Assembly: GCF_001427145.1 (NCBI RefSeq)
Contig: NZ_LMGL01000002.1
Span: 372,001 to 436,000 of the forward strand
Direction: 5' to 3'
DNA from: Microbacterium sp. Root166
GTDB taxonomy: Bacteria; Actinomycetota; Actinomycetes; Actinomycetales; Microbacteriaceae
DNA: 64,000 nucleotides
Within the stretch, counting starts at the first letter, position 1. The number at the start of each line of letters is the position of its first letter. The position numbers were made by a program, and so were the translations under genes. Positions 56,813 through 64,000 of this stretch are shown one piece after another. The notes under the pieces were generated by a model. The model was not told the DNA's origin. It ran no database searches and was given only the letters and a program-made list of their open reading frames with translations.

Positions 56813-58396
56813 ATGCGCATCACGGGCCTCGGCCACGCCGGAATGTTCATCGAGACGGCAGGGGGAAGCATCCTCTGCGATCCGGTGATCGGCCCCACCT
56901 TCTTCGGATCGTGGTTCCCGTTCCCCGACAACCGCGGGCTCGACTGGGAGAAGTACGGCAAGGCCGACTTCCTCTACATCTCGCACCGTCACCGCGATCA
57001 CTTCGATCCGGCGCTCATGGAACGCTGCATCCCGAAAGACATCAGGGTGCTGCTGCCGGAGTACCCGACCGACGAGCTCGAGCAGGATCTCCGCAGGCTC
57101 GGCTACGACAACATCGTCTACACGCAGGCGGGGGTCCCGCTCGAGTTCGGACCTCTGAAGGTCATGGTCACGCCGCTGCGCGCTCCCAGCGACGGCCCGA
57201 TCGGCGACTCGTCCCTCAGCGTCGACGACGGCACCGCCAGCATCCTGAACCAGAACGACTCCCACCCGCTCGACCTCGAGAAGCTCCTGTCCTTCTCCAA
57301 GCCCGAGGCGTACTTCACGCAGGTCTCGGGCGCGATCTGGTGGCCGATGGTCTACGACCTGCCGCTGGACGCGAAGCAGAACTTCGCCAAGCTCAAGCGC
57401 GACGCGCAGAACAAGCGCGCGATGTACTACATCGAGAAGGTCGACGCCGAGCACGTGTTCCCCATGGCCGGTCCGCCGATGTTCCTGCGCGAGGAGCTGT
57501 TCAAGTACAACGGGCAGGGTCTCGACGGCGACGCGATCTTCACCGACCAGCGGGAGTTCCTCGCGTACATGCGGGAGCTGCGACCCGACCAGAAGGCGCA
57601 CGAGTTCCTTCCGGGAACCGTCGTCGAGCTCGAAGACGGCGAACTGTCGGTGACGCAGACGCTGTACACCGAAGCGGAGATCGACAGGATCTTCGACGAC
57701 AAGTGGGCGTACCTCGCCGAGCAGCGCGACGCGCGGCAGGACGAGATACGCGCCGAGGAGACGACCCGCGCCCCGGTGCTGCCCCCGGACGAGATGCTCG
57801 CTGCCATCAAGGAGTGGTGGGAGCCGCTGCTGCGGCGCGCCCGCACCATCCGCGGCGGCGTGGGCGGTGCAGTGCGCTTCCGCATCGGCGACCTCGACAT
57901 GGTCGTCGACTTCCCGAAGGCGAAGGTCCGCGAGTACGCGGGCGAGGACTGCATCTACTGGTACACGATTCCCGCCGACCTGGTCTCGACCAACATCGCC
58001 GACCACGAGATCGACTGGTCGAACTCGATCTTCCTGTCCATGCAGTTCGAAGTCGGTCGCAGCGGCAAGTTCAACGAGTTCCTCACGACCTTCCTCAAGT
58101 GCCTGTCCCGCGACCGCATCGAGTACGTCGAGAACTGGTACGCCGAGCAGACGGATCAGACCGAAGACGCCCAGCTGGGCGACTGGGTCGTGCAGCGGCG
58201 ATGCCCGCACCTGCGCGCGGATCTCACCAAGACCGGGAAGATCGAGGACGGCGTCCTCACATGCTCGCTCCACGACTGGAAGTGGGATCTCGCGACGGGC
58301 AAGTGCCTGACCAGCCAGGGGCACCCGATCCGCGCGTCGGCGGCCGTGCCGGACGGCGCGACCGTCACGGAGCCGTCATCCGCGCCGGCGGCCTGA
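56813..58396 (+). CDS. MBL-fold protein with C-terminal Rieske [2Fe-2S] domain
   Basis: The 527-residue protein fuses two metal domains. The N-terminal metallo-beta-lactamase fold has HxHxDH at H58-R-H60-R-D62-H63. The C-terminal domain has Rieske ligands C464 and H466 (CPH) and C484 and H487 (CSLH), 17 residues apart, ending in DWKWDLATGKC. The combination recalls CMP-N-acetylneuraminate hydroxylase, where the Rieske part comes first; here the order is reversed. A redox or hydrolase function on an unknown substrate is inferred. ATG 56813 has GAAGGAG about 6 nt upstream. The gene sits between the SNF2 gene and pyrR. Confidence 0.82.
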   Translation: MRITGLGHAGMFIETAGGSILCDPVIGPTFFGSWFPFPDNRGLDWEKYGKADFLYISHRHRDHFDPALMERCIPKDIRVLLPEYPTDELEQDLRRLGYDNIVYTQAGVPLEFGPLKVMVTPLRAPSDGPIGDSSLSVDDGTASILNQNDSHPLDLEKLLSFSKPEAYFTQVSGAIWWPMVYDLPLDAKQNFAKLKRDAQNKRAMYYIEKVDAEHVFPMAGPPMFLREELFKYNGQGLDGDAIFTDQREFLAYMRELRPDQKAHEFLPGTVVELEDGELSVTQTLYTEAEIDRIFDDKWAYLAEQRDARQDEIRAEETTRAPVLPPDEMLAAIKEWWEPLLRRARTIRGGVGGAVRFRIGDLDMVVDFPKAKVREYAGEDCIYWYTIPADLVSTNIADHEIDWSNSIFLSMQFEVGRSGKFNEFLTTFLKCLSRDRIEYVENWYAEQTDQTEDAQLGDWVVQRRCPHLRADLTKTGKIEDGVLTCSLHDWKWDLATGKCLTSQGHPIRASAAVPDGATVTEPSSAPAA

Positions 58397-58407
58397 GCGT
58401 GCACTGC

Positions 58408-58413
58408 TAGGCT
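58408..58413 (+). promoter_or_regulatory. -10 element of the pyr operon
   Basis: TAGGCT, 64 nt before the pyrR ATG, leaving a leader of about 55 nt that contains the PyrR-loop match. Confidence 0.5.
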
Positions 58414-58440
58414 GTCGAACGATCACAGCAACCTTTAACA

Positions 58441-58456
58441 CCGTCCCGTGAGGCGG
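58441..58456 (+). promoter_or_regulatory. PyrR binding loop overlapping the translation-start region
   Basis: The RNA CCGUCCCGUGAGGCGG contains UCCnGnGAGG, the conserved core of PyrR binding loops, flanked by CCG/CGG that can pair. It lies just before the AGAAGGGAG ribosome-binding site of pyrR. PyrR bound with UMP would hide that site, as described for mycobacterial pyr operons. Confidence 0.65.
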
Positions 58457-58471
58457 AGAAGGGAGCGGCGG

Positions 58472-59002
58472 ATGAGCACGCGTACCGTGCTGCACGAGGC
58501 CGACATCGCCCGCGCGTTGACTCGCATCTCTCACGAGATCCTGGAGTCCAACCGGGGATCGGACGATCTCGTCCTCCTGGGCATCCCCACCCGAGGCGTC
58601 ACCCTCGCCCACCGCATCGGCGCGCTCATCGAGCAGTTCGGCGGCGTTCCGGTCGCCGTCGGTGCTCTGGACGTCACGATGTACCGCGACGATCTGCACC
58701 GCAATCCCACCCGCGCCCCGCAGCCCACCGAGATCCCGGCGGGCGGCATCGACGGCAAGGTCGTCGTGCTCGTGGACGACGTGCTGTTCTCCGGTCGCAG
58801 CATCCGCTCCGCGCTCGACGCGCTGCAGGCCATCGGCCGCCCCACCGCTGTGCGCCTGGCGACCTTGGTCGACCGCGGTCACCGCGAGCTGCCGATCCGC
58901 CCCGACTTCGTGGGCAAGAATCTGCCGAGCTCCCGTGAAGAGCGGGTGAACGTGCGCCTGGCCGAGATCGACGGCGCGGACGAGGTGACGATCGGATCAT
59001 GA
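58472..59002 (+). CDS. pyrR: bifunctional pyr operon regulator / uracil phosphoribosyltransferase
   Basis: PyrR binds pyr mRNA when uridine nucleotides are plentiful and can also make UMP from uracil and PRPP. The 176-residue protein has the PRPP motif [12 protein letters not shown] (99-110) and the family end [16 protein letters not shown] chose ATG 58472; the codons before it overlap the ribosome-binding site and PyrR loop. Overlaps tie it to pyrB, pyrC, a membrane protein, carA and carB. Confidence 0.94.
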   Translation: MSTRTVLHEADIARALTRISHEILESNRGSDDLVLLGIPTRGVTLAHRIGALIEQFGGVPVAVGALDVTMYRDDLHRNPTRAPQPTEIPAGGIDGKVVVLVDDVLFSGRSIRSALDALQAIGRPTAVRLATLVDRGHRELPIRPDFVGKNLPSSREERVNVRLAEIDGADEVTIGS

Positions 59003-59985
59003 GGCACCTTCTCGATACCAAGACCCTCTCGCGCGAGAGCGCCCTGCGCATCCTCGACGTCGCCGAGGACATGGCGGACACCCAGCAGCGGGAAGTGAAG
59101 AAGCTGCCCACCCTGCGCGGCAAGACCGTCGTGAATCTGTTCTTCGAGGACTCCACGCGCACCCGGATCTCCTTCGAGGCCGCAGCGAAGCGGCTCTCTG
59201 CCGACGTCATCAACTTCTCGGCGAAGGGCTCGAGCGTCTCCAAGGGCGAGTCGCTGCAGGACACCGCGCAGACGCTCCAGGCGATGGGCGCGGACGCGGT
59301 CGTCATCCGCCACGGCGCCTCGGGCGCTCCGCGCACCCTCGCGACGAGCGGATGGATCACGGCCGGCGTCGTCAACGCCGGCGACGGAACGCACGAGCAC
59401 CCCACGCAGGCGCTGCTGGACGCGTACACGATCCGCAAGCGCCGGTTCGGCGACGACAGCCGTGGCCGCGACCTCGCAGGGGTCAAGGTGACGATCGTCG
59501 GCGACATCCTGCACTCGCGGGTCGCCCGGTCCAATGTCTGGCTGCTCGACACCCTGGGAGCGCACGTGACGCTCGTGGCACCGCCGACACTCGTGCCGCA
59601 GGATGTCTCGGCCTGGCCCGCCCGGGTGGTCTACGACCTCGACGAGGCCCTCGCCGGCGCGCCCGACGCGCTCATGATGCTGCGCATCCAGCTCGAGCGG
59701 ATGAATGCGGCGTATTTCCCCACTGAACGGGAGTATTCCCGGCGCTGGGGCCTGGACGCACGGCGTCTTTCGGCACTCGGTGCCGATAGCATTGTGATGC
59801 ACCCCGGTCCTATGAACCGAGGTCTCGAGATCTCCGCAGAAGCCGCGGACTCGCCCCGCTCGACGGTGCTCGAGCAGGTCGCCAACGGCGTCTCGGTGCG
59901 CATGGCCGCGCTCTACCTGCTCCTGGCGGGCGCGGAGCGCGGCGAAGACCCCCCTGCGGGCACAGAGAAGGAGAACCCCCGATGA
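58999..59985 (+). CDS. pyrB: aspartate carbamoyltransferase catalytic subunit
   Basis: PyrB joins carbamoyl phosphate and aspartate, the committed step of pyrimidine synthesis. The 328-residue protein shows the carbamoyl-phosphate motif DSTRTR (51-56), SSVSKGES, and HPTQALLD. No pyrI regulatory subunit is present, as expected outside the enterobacteria. The ATG overlaps the pyrR stop by 4 bp. Confidence 0.95.
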   Translation: MRHLLDTKTLSRESALRILDVAEDMADTQQREVKKLPTLRGKTVVNLFFEDSTRTRISFEAAAKRLSADVINFSAKGSSVSKGESLQDTAQTLQAMGADAVVIRHGASGAPRTLATSGWITAGVVNAGDGTHEHPTQALLDAYTIRKRRFGDDSRGRDLAGVKVTIVGDILHSRVARSNVWLLDTLGAHVTLVAPPTLVPQDVSAWPARVVYDLDEALAGAPDALMMLRIQLERMNAAYFPTEREYSRRWGLDARRLSALGADSIVMHPGPMNRGLEISAEAADSPRSTVLEQVANGVSVRMAALYLLLAGAERGEDPPAGTEKENPR

Positions 59986-61331
59986 GCGTGTCTCGAGACG
60001 CCGGTTCGGCCGGCACGACGACGACCGAGACGCTGCTGTTCCGCGGTGCGCAGCTGGAGGGATCCGGCGCTGCCGATCTGCTCGTCGAGGACGGTCGCAT
60101 CGTCGAGGTCGGCCCGGGGCTCAGCCGGGCAGGCGCGACGGTGGTCGATGCCGCGGGCCTGATCGTCCTTCCCGGACTGGTCGACCTGCACACGCACCTG
60201 CGCGAGCCGGGGTACGAGGCATCCGAGACCATCCTGAGCGGGTCGCGTGCCGCAGCCGCCGGGGGCTACACCGCCGTCTTCGCGATGCCGAACACGTCCC
60301 CGGTCGCCGACACCGCGGGCGTGGTCGAGCAGGAGCTCGCGCTGGGCGAGGCCGCCGGCTACGTGACGGTGCAGCCCATCGGCGCGGTCACCGTCGGGCA
60401 GAAGGGCGAGCGCCTCGCCGAGCTGGGTGCGATGGCGGACTCCCGCGCCCGCGTGCGCGTCTTCAGCGACGACGGATTCTGCGTATGGGACCCGCTGATC
60501 ATGCGCCGGGCCCTCGAGTACGTGAAGGCCTTCGGCGGCGTCATCGCCCAGCACGCCCAGGACCCGCGACTGACCGAGGGCGCCCAGATGAACGAGGGTT
60601 CGGTCTCCGCTGAACTCGGCCTGGCCGGATGGCCCGCTGTCGCGGAGGAGTCCATCATCGCCCGCGACGTCCTGCTGGCCGAGCACGTCGGATCGCGTCT
60701 GCACGTGTGCCACCTCTCGACCGCCGGGTCGGTCGAGATCATCCGCTGGGCGAAGCGCCGGGGGGTCGACGTCACGGCCGAAGTCACGCCGCACCACCTG
60801 CTTCTGACCGACGAGCTCGTGCGGGACTACGACGCCCGCTACAAGGTGAACCCGCCGCTGCGCCGTGAGGAGGACGTCCTCGCCGTGCGCGAAGGACTCG
60901 CCGACGGCACGATCGACATCGTCGCGACCGACCATGCGCCGCACCCCGCCGAGTCGAAGGCGTGCGAGTGGCACGCCGCCGCCAACGGCATGGTCGGCCT
61001 CGAGAGCGCCTTGCGCGTCGTCCAGCAGTCCATGGTCGACACCGGCCTGATCACGTGGGGCGATGTCGCGCGGGTGATGTCGCGCGAGCCCGCGCGGATC
61101 GGCCGGCTCGCCGGTCACGGCACCCCGCTGACCGAGGGCCACCCCGCTTCGCTCACCTTCTACGACCCGGCGCCGGTGCGCGCCTTCACGACCGCCGACC
61201 TGCGCGGCCGCAGCGCGAACTCGCCGTACCTCGGTCGCGAGCTTCCGGGCGAGGTCCGCTGGACCCTGCATCAGGGCACGGTCACAGTGGCCGACGGTGC
61301 CCTGCTGGACGCCCCGGGTGTGCGCGCATGA
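59982..61331 (+). CDS. pyrC: dihydroorotase
   Basis: PyrC cyclises carbamoyl aspartate to dihydroorotate. The 449-residue amidohydrolase has the metal ligands H70 and H72 in [10 protein letters not shown], the conserved [20 protein letters not shown] and ATDHAPH motifs. Length and motifs place it in the class I long dihydroorotases. The ATG overlaps the pyrB stop (ATGA). Confidence 0.95.
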   Translation: MSVSRDAGSAGTTTTETLLFRGAQLEGSGAADLLVEDGRIVEVGPGLSRAGATVVDAAGLIVLPGLVDLHTHLREPGYEASETILSGSRAAAAGGYTAVFAMPNTSPVADTAGVVEQELALGEAAGYVTVQPIGAVTVGQKGERLAELGAMADSRARVRVFSDDGFCVWDPLIMRRALEYVKAFGGVIAQHAQDPRLTEGAQMNEGSVSAELGLAGWPAVAEESIIARDVLLAEHVGSRLHVCHLSTAGSVEIIRWAKRRGVDVTAEVTPHHLLLTDELVRDYDARYKVNPPLRREEDVLAVREGLADGTIDIVATDHAPHPAESKACEWHAAANGMVGLESALRVVQQSMVDTGLITWGDVARVMSREPARIGRLAGHGTPLTEGHPASLTFYDPAPVRAFTTADLRGRSANSPYLGRELPGEVRWTLHQGTVTVADGALLDAPGVRA

Positions 61332-61837
61332 CGCGCGAAGGTGCACTGCTCGTCATCGTCCTCGCGGCGGTGGCGCTGCTCGGCCTGCTCGCATGGGCGT
61401 GGCTGCGACGTTCGCGCCGCGATTCACGGCTCTCGGCTCCCGTCGGAGAGGCGCCCGCGACCGCGAGCGTGACAGCCGTGTTCCCAGGCCTCTACGTGGC
61501 CACGACGCGCCACGGCGAGCCGATGGAGCGCCTGGCGATCCGGGGCCTCGCATTCCGCTCTCGGGTCGACGTCACGGTGACCGATGCCGGCGTCGCCCTC
61601 GACCTCACCGGCCAGCCCCGCGTGTTCCTCGACACGTCCCGCATCGCCGAGGTCGCGCAGGCCACGCTCGCGATCGACCGGGTGGTCGAGCGCGACGGCC
61701 TCGTGCGCCTCGCCTGGCGCCTCGACGACGGCACCGTCGTCGACTCCTATCTCCGCCCCCAGGATGCCTCGGCCCGCGCCCTGGCCGACGCCATCGCCGG
61801 CATCCTCACCTCCACCCAGACGGGAACCGACGCATGA
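61328..61837 (+). CDS. conserved membrane protein of the pyr operon
   Basis: The 169-residue protein has one N-terminal helix (about 5-27, [21 protein letters not shown]) and a soluble domain of about 120 residues that looks PH-like or beta-rich. A gene of this kind lies between pyrC and carA in many actinobacteria (Rv1382 in M. tuberculosis), and its role is unknown. The ATG overlaps the pyrC stop, and its own stop overlaps carA, so it is translated with the pathway enzymes; a role in localising or regulating them is inference. Confidence 0.88.
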   Translation: MTREGALLVIVLAAVALLGLLAWAWLRRSRRDSRLSAPVGEAPATASVTAVFPGLYVATTRHGEPMERLAIRGLAFRSRVDVTVTDAGVALDLTGQPRVFLDTSRIAEVAQATLAIDRVVERDGLVRLAWRLDDGTVVDSYLRPQDASARALADAIAGILTSTQTGTDA

Positions 61838-62988
61838 CCTCCCTGTTCCAGTCCGATCCGGCCGTGCTCGTCCTGGAGGACGGCACGCGCCACATCGGCC
61901 GCGCCTACGGCGCCCTCGGCACGACCCTCGGCGAAGTGGTGTTCTCCACCGGCATGACCGGTTACCAGGAGACGCTGACCGACCCCTCCTACGCCGGTCA
62001 GATCGTCCTGCAGACCGCACCGCACATCGGCAACACCGGCATGAACGGCGAAGACCCCGAGTCGCGCCGCATCTGGGTGTCGGGCTACATCGTGCGCGAC
62101 CCCTCCCGGGTGGTCTCGAACTGGCGTGCCGATGAGTCCCTCGACGACGCCCTCGACCATGACGGGGTCGTCGGGATCAGCGGCATCGACACGCGCGCCG
62201 TCACGCGCCACATCCGCTCGGCGGGCAGCATGCGCGGCGGGATCTTCTCGGGCGAGGCGGCCGCCCTGGACGCCGAGCAGCAGCTGCAGCTCGTCCGGGA
62301 GGCGCCGGCGATGGCCGGTCGCAACCTGTCGGCCGAGGTGTCGGTCGCGGTCGCCGAGGTCACCGAGGCGACGGGGGAGAAGATCGGCAACCTCGCCGTG
62401 CTCGACCTCGGCGTCAAGCAGGCGACGATCGACAACCTGGCCGCCCGCGGCTTCGAGGTGCACGTGCTGCCGCAGGACGTCACGATCGACGACATCCGCT
62501 CGATCGAGCCGGTCGCGGTCTTCTACTCCAACGGTCCGGGCGACCCCGCCGCTTCGGGGGATCACGTCGAGCTGCTGCGTGGTGTGCTGGACGAGGGCCT
62601 GCCCTTCTTCGGCATCTGCTTCGGCAACCAGCTCCTCGGCCGCGCGCTGGGTCTCGGCACCTTCAAGCTGCCTTTCGGCCACCGCGGGATCAACCAGCCC
62701 GTGCTCGACAAGACCACCGGGCGGGTCGAGATCACCGCTCACAACCACGGCTTCGCGGTGGACGCGCCGGTCGACGGCGAGTTCGACAGCCCGAACGGCT
62801 ACGGCCGCGTCGAGGTGAGCCACGTCGGCCTCAACGACAACGTCGTCGAGGGACTGCGCGCCCTCGACATCCCCGCGTTCTCGGTGCAGTACCACCCCGA
62901 GGCCGCCGCGGGCCCGCACGATGCCAACTACCTCTTCGACCGCTTCCGCGACCTCGTGGTCGCGACCCTGAAGGACAAGAATGCCTAA
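61834..62988 (+). CDS. carA: carbamoyl-phosphate synthase small (glutaminase) subunit
   Basis: CarA hydrolyses glutamine and supplies ammonia to CarB. The 384-residue protein shows the family start [18 protein letters not shown] and a class I amidotransferase domain with the nucleophile C262 in GICFGNQ and the His-Glu pair H354/E356 in QYHPEA. The ATG overlaps the preceding stop by 4 bp; the stop overlaps carB by 8 bp. Confidence 0.95.
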   Translation: MTSLFQSDPAVLVLEDGTRHIGRAYGALGTTLGEVVFSTGMTGYQETLTDPSYAGQIVLQTAPHIGNTGMNGEDPESRRIWVSGYIVRDPSRVVSNWRADESLDDALDHDGVVGISGIDTRAVTRHIRSAGSMRGGIFSGEAAALDAEQQLQLVREAPAMAGRNLSAEVSVAVAEVTEATGEKIGNLAVLDLGVKQATIDNLAARGFEVHVLPQDVTIDDIRSIEPVAVFYSNGPGDPAASGDHVELLRGVLDEGLPFFGICFGNQLLGRALGLGTFKLPFGHRGINQPVLDKTTGRVEITAHNHGFAVDAPVDGEFDSPNGYGRVEVSHVGLNDNVVEGLRALDIPAFSVQYHPEAAAGPHDANYLFDRFRDLVVATLKDKNA

Positions 62989-64000
62989 GCGCGACGACAT
63001 CAACTCCGTCCTGGTGATCGGCTCCGGCCCGATCGTCATCGGCCAGGCGTGCGAGTTCGACTACTCGGGCACGCAGGCCTGCCGGGTGCTCCGCGAGGAG
63101 GGCGTGCGCGTCATCCTGGTCAACTCCAACCCGGCGACGATCATGACCGACCCGGACTTCGCCGACGCGACGTACATCGAGCCGATCACGTGGCAGGTCA
63201 TCGAGACGATCATCGCCAAGGAGAAGCCCGACGCGATCCTGCCGACGCTGGGCGGCCAGACCGCGCTCAACGCGGCGATCGACCTGCACAACCACGGGAT
63301 CCTCGAGAAGTACGACGTCGAGCTGATCGGCGCGAACTTCGAGGCCATCAACAAGGGCGAGGACCGCCAGATCTTCAAGCAGCTCGTCCTCGACGCGGGC
63401 GCGGACGTCGCGGCATCCCGCATCGCCCACACCATGGACGAGGTCCTCGCCGCCGCCGATGAGCTCGGCTACCCGCTCGTCGTGCGCCCGTCCTTCACGA
63501 TGGGCGGCCTCGGTTCGGGCTTCGCCTACGACGAGAACGACCTGCGCCGCATCGCCGGCGCCGGCCTGCGCGATTCGCCGACCACCGAGGTGCTCCTGGA
63601 GGAGTCCATCCTCGGCTGGAAGGAGTACGAGCTCGAGCTCATGCGCGACACGGCCGACAACACCGTCGTGGTCTGCTCGATCGAGAACGTCGACCCCGTC
63701 GGCGTGCACACCGGCGACTCGATCACGGTCGCCCCCGCGCTGACGCTGACCGACCGCGAGTACCAGAAGCTCCGCGACATCGGCATCGACATCATCCGCG
63801 CCGTGGGCGTGGACACCGGCGGCTGCAACATCCAGTTCGCCGTCGACCCCAGCAACGGGCGCATCATCGTCATCGAGATGAATCCCCGCGTGTCGCGGTC
63901 CTCGGCGCTGGCCTCCAAGGCCACCGGCTTCCCGATCGCCAAGATCGCCGCGAAACTCGCGATCGGCTACCGCCTGGACGAGATCCCGAACGACATCACG
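62981..64000 (+). CDS. carB: carbamoyl-phosphate synthase large subunit, N-terminal part (cut by window end)
   Basis: The first 340 codons are present and the frame is still open at the window edge. CarB makes carbamoyl phosphate from bicarbonate, ammonia and two ATP. The visible part starts [21 protein letters not shown] and contains the first ATP-grasp domain ([51 protein letters not shown]). The full protein is usually near 1,100 residues. ATG 62981 lies in the end of carA. Confidence 0.95.
   Translation, partial: MPKRDDINSVLVIGSGPIVIGQACEFDYSGTQACRVLREEGVRVILVNSNPATIMTDPDFADATYIEPITWQVIETIIAKEKPDAILPTLGGQTALNAAIDLHNHGILEKYDVELIGANFEAINKGEDRQIFKQLVLDAGADVAASRIAHTMDEVLAAADELGYPLVVRPSFTMGGLGSGFAYDENDLRRIAGAGLRDSPTTEVLLEESILGWKEYELELMRDTADNTVVVCSIENVDPVGVHTGDSITVAPALTLTDREYQKLRDIGIDIIRAVGVDTGGCNIQFAVDPSNGRIIVIEMNPRVSRSSALASKATGFPIAKIAAKLAIGYRLDEIPNDIT

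Overview
The window is about 64 kb of very GC-rich, gene-dense chromosome. Gene content and order are those of a high-GC Gram-positive bacterium: DUF3710-DUF3159-acnA, DUF3000-rnd, thrS-HIT, yebC-ruvCAB-yajC-secDF-rel, rpsD-alaS-ruvX-mltG-aroECKB, aroQ-efp-nusB and pyrR-pyrBC-carAB. The likeliest host is a Microbacterium-like member of the Microbacteriaceae; this is inferred from protein features and gene order, not from a search. I see no transposase, integrase, phage gene, CRISPR array or rRNA.

Layout. 1-7.0 kb: the end of a DUF3710 gene, DUF3159, aconitase, DXP synthase and a small SPFH-like protein. 7.2-12.5 kb (minus strand): beta-oxidation pair fadA-fadB, then DUF3000-RNase D. 12.5-16.3 kb: a hydrolase, sufE-sseA and zapE. 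16.3-19.1 kb: a GlnR-type control region with amt, a solitary PemK-like protein and a methyltransferase. 19.2-19.75 kb: four tRNA genes (Val-CAC on the minus strand; Gly, Cys and Val-GAC on the plus strand). 19.75-22.7 kb: a gap ending in a threonine-rich leader ORF, then thrS-HIT. 22.8-27.8 kb: vitamin B6 genes pdxY-pdxR facing away from pdxS-pdxT, plus two small genes. 27.9-36.5 kb: yebC, ruvCAB, yajC-secD-secF, rel. 36.5-39.3 kb (minus strand): an AbiEi-like protein, a DUF349 protein and a small membrane protein. 39.4-52.7 kb: rarA, rpsD, alaS-ruvX-mltG and the aro genes with an MFS exporter inserted. 52.8-64 kb: efp-nusB, a SNF2 helicase, an MBL-Rieske protein and the pyr operon, cut by the window end inside carB.

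How the genes work together. There are several tightly coupled blocks with 1-17 bp overlaps: ruvA-ruvB (branch migration), secD-secF, alaS-ruvX, mltG-aroE-aroC-aroK-aroB (chorismate pathway) and pyrR-pyrB-pyrC-membrane protein-carA-carB (pyrimidines). Regulatory signals readable in the DNA include a 24-bp perfect palindrome before acnA, phased GlnR half-sites before amt, direct repeats between pdxR and pdxS, a PyrR-binding-loop match before pyrR, and a candidate leader peptide before thrS. At least ten genes have an actinobacterial -10 (TAnnnT or close) placed 6-9 nt before the start codon, implying leaderless mRNAs.

The region is mostly conserved core chromosome. The most unusual items are the Thr-rich ORF before thrS, the histidine-rich segment inside aconitase, the MBL-Rieske fusion, the solitary toxin-like gene and an apparently over-used hexamer, GGATGC/GCATCC, that overrides local codon preference.
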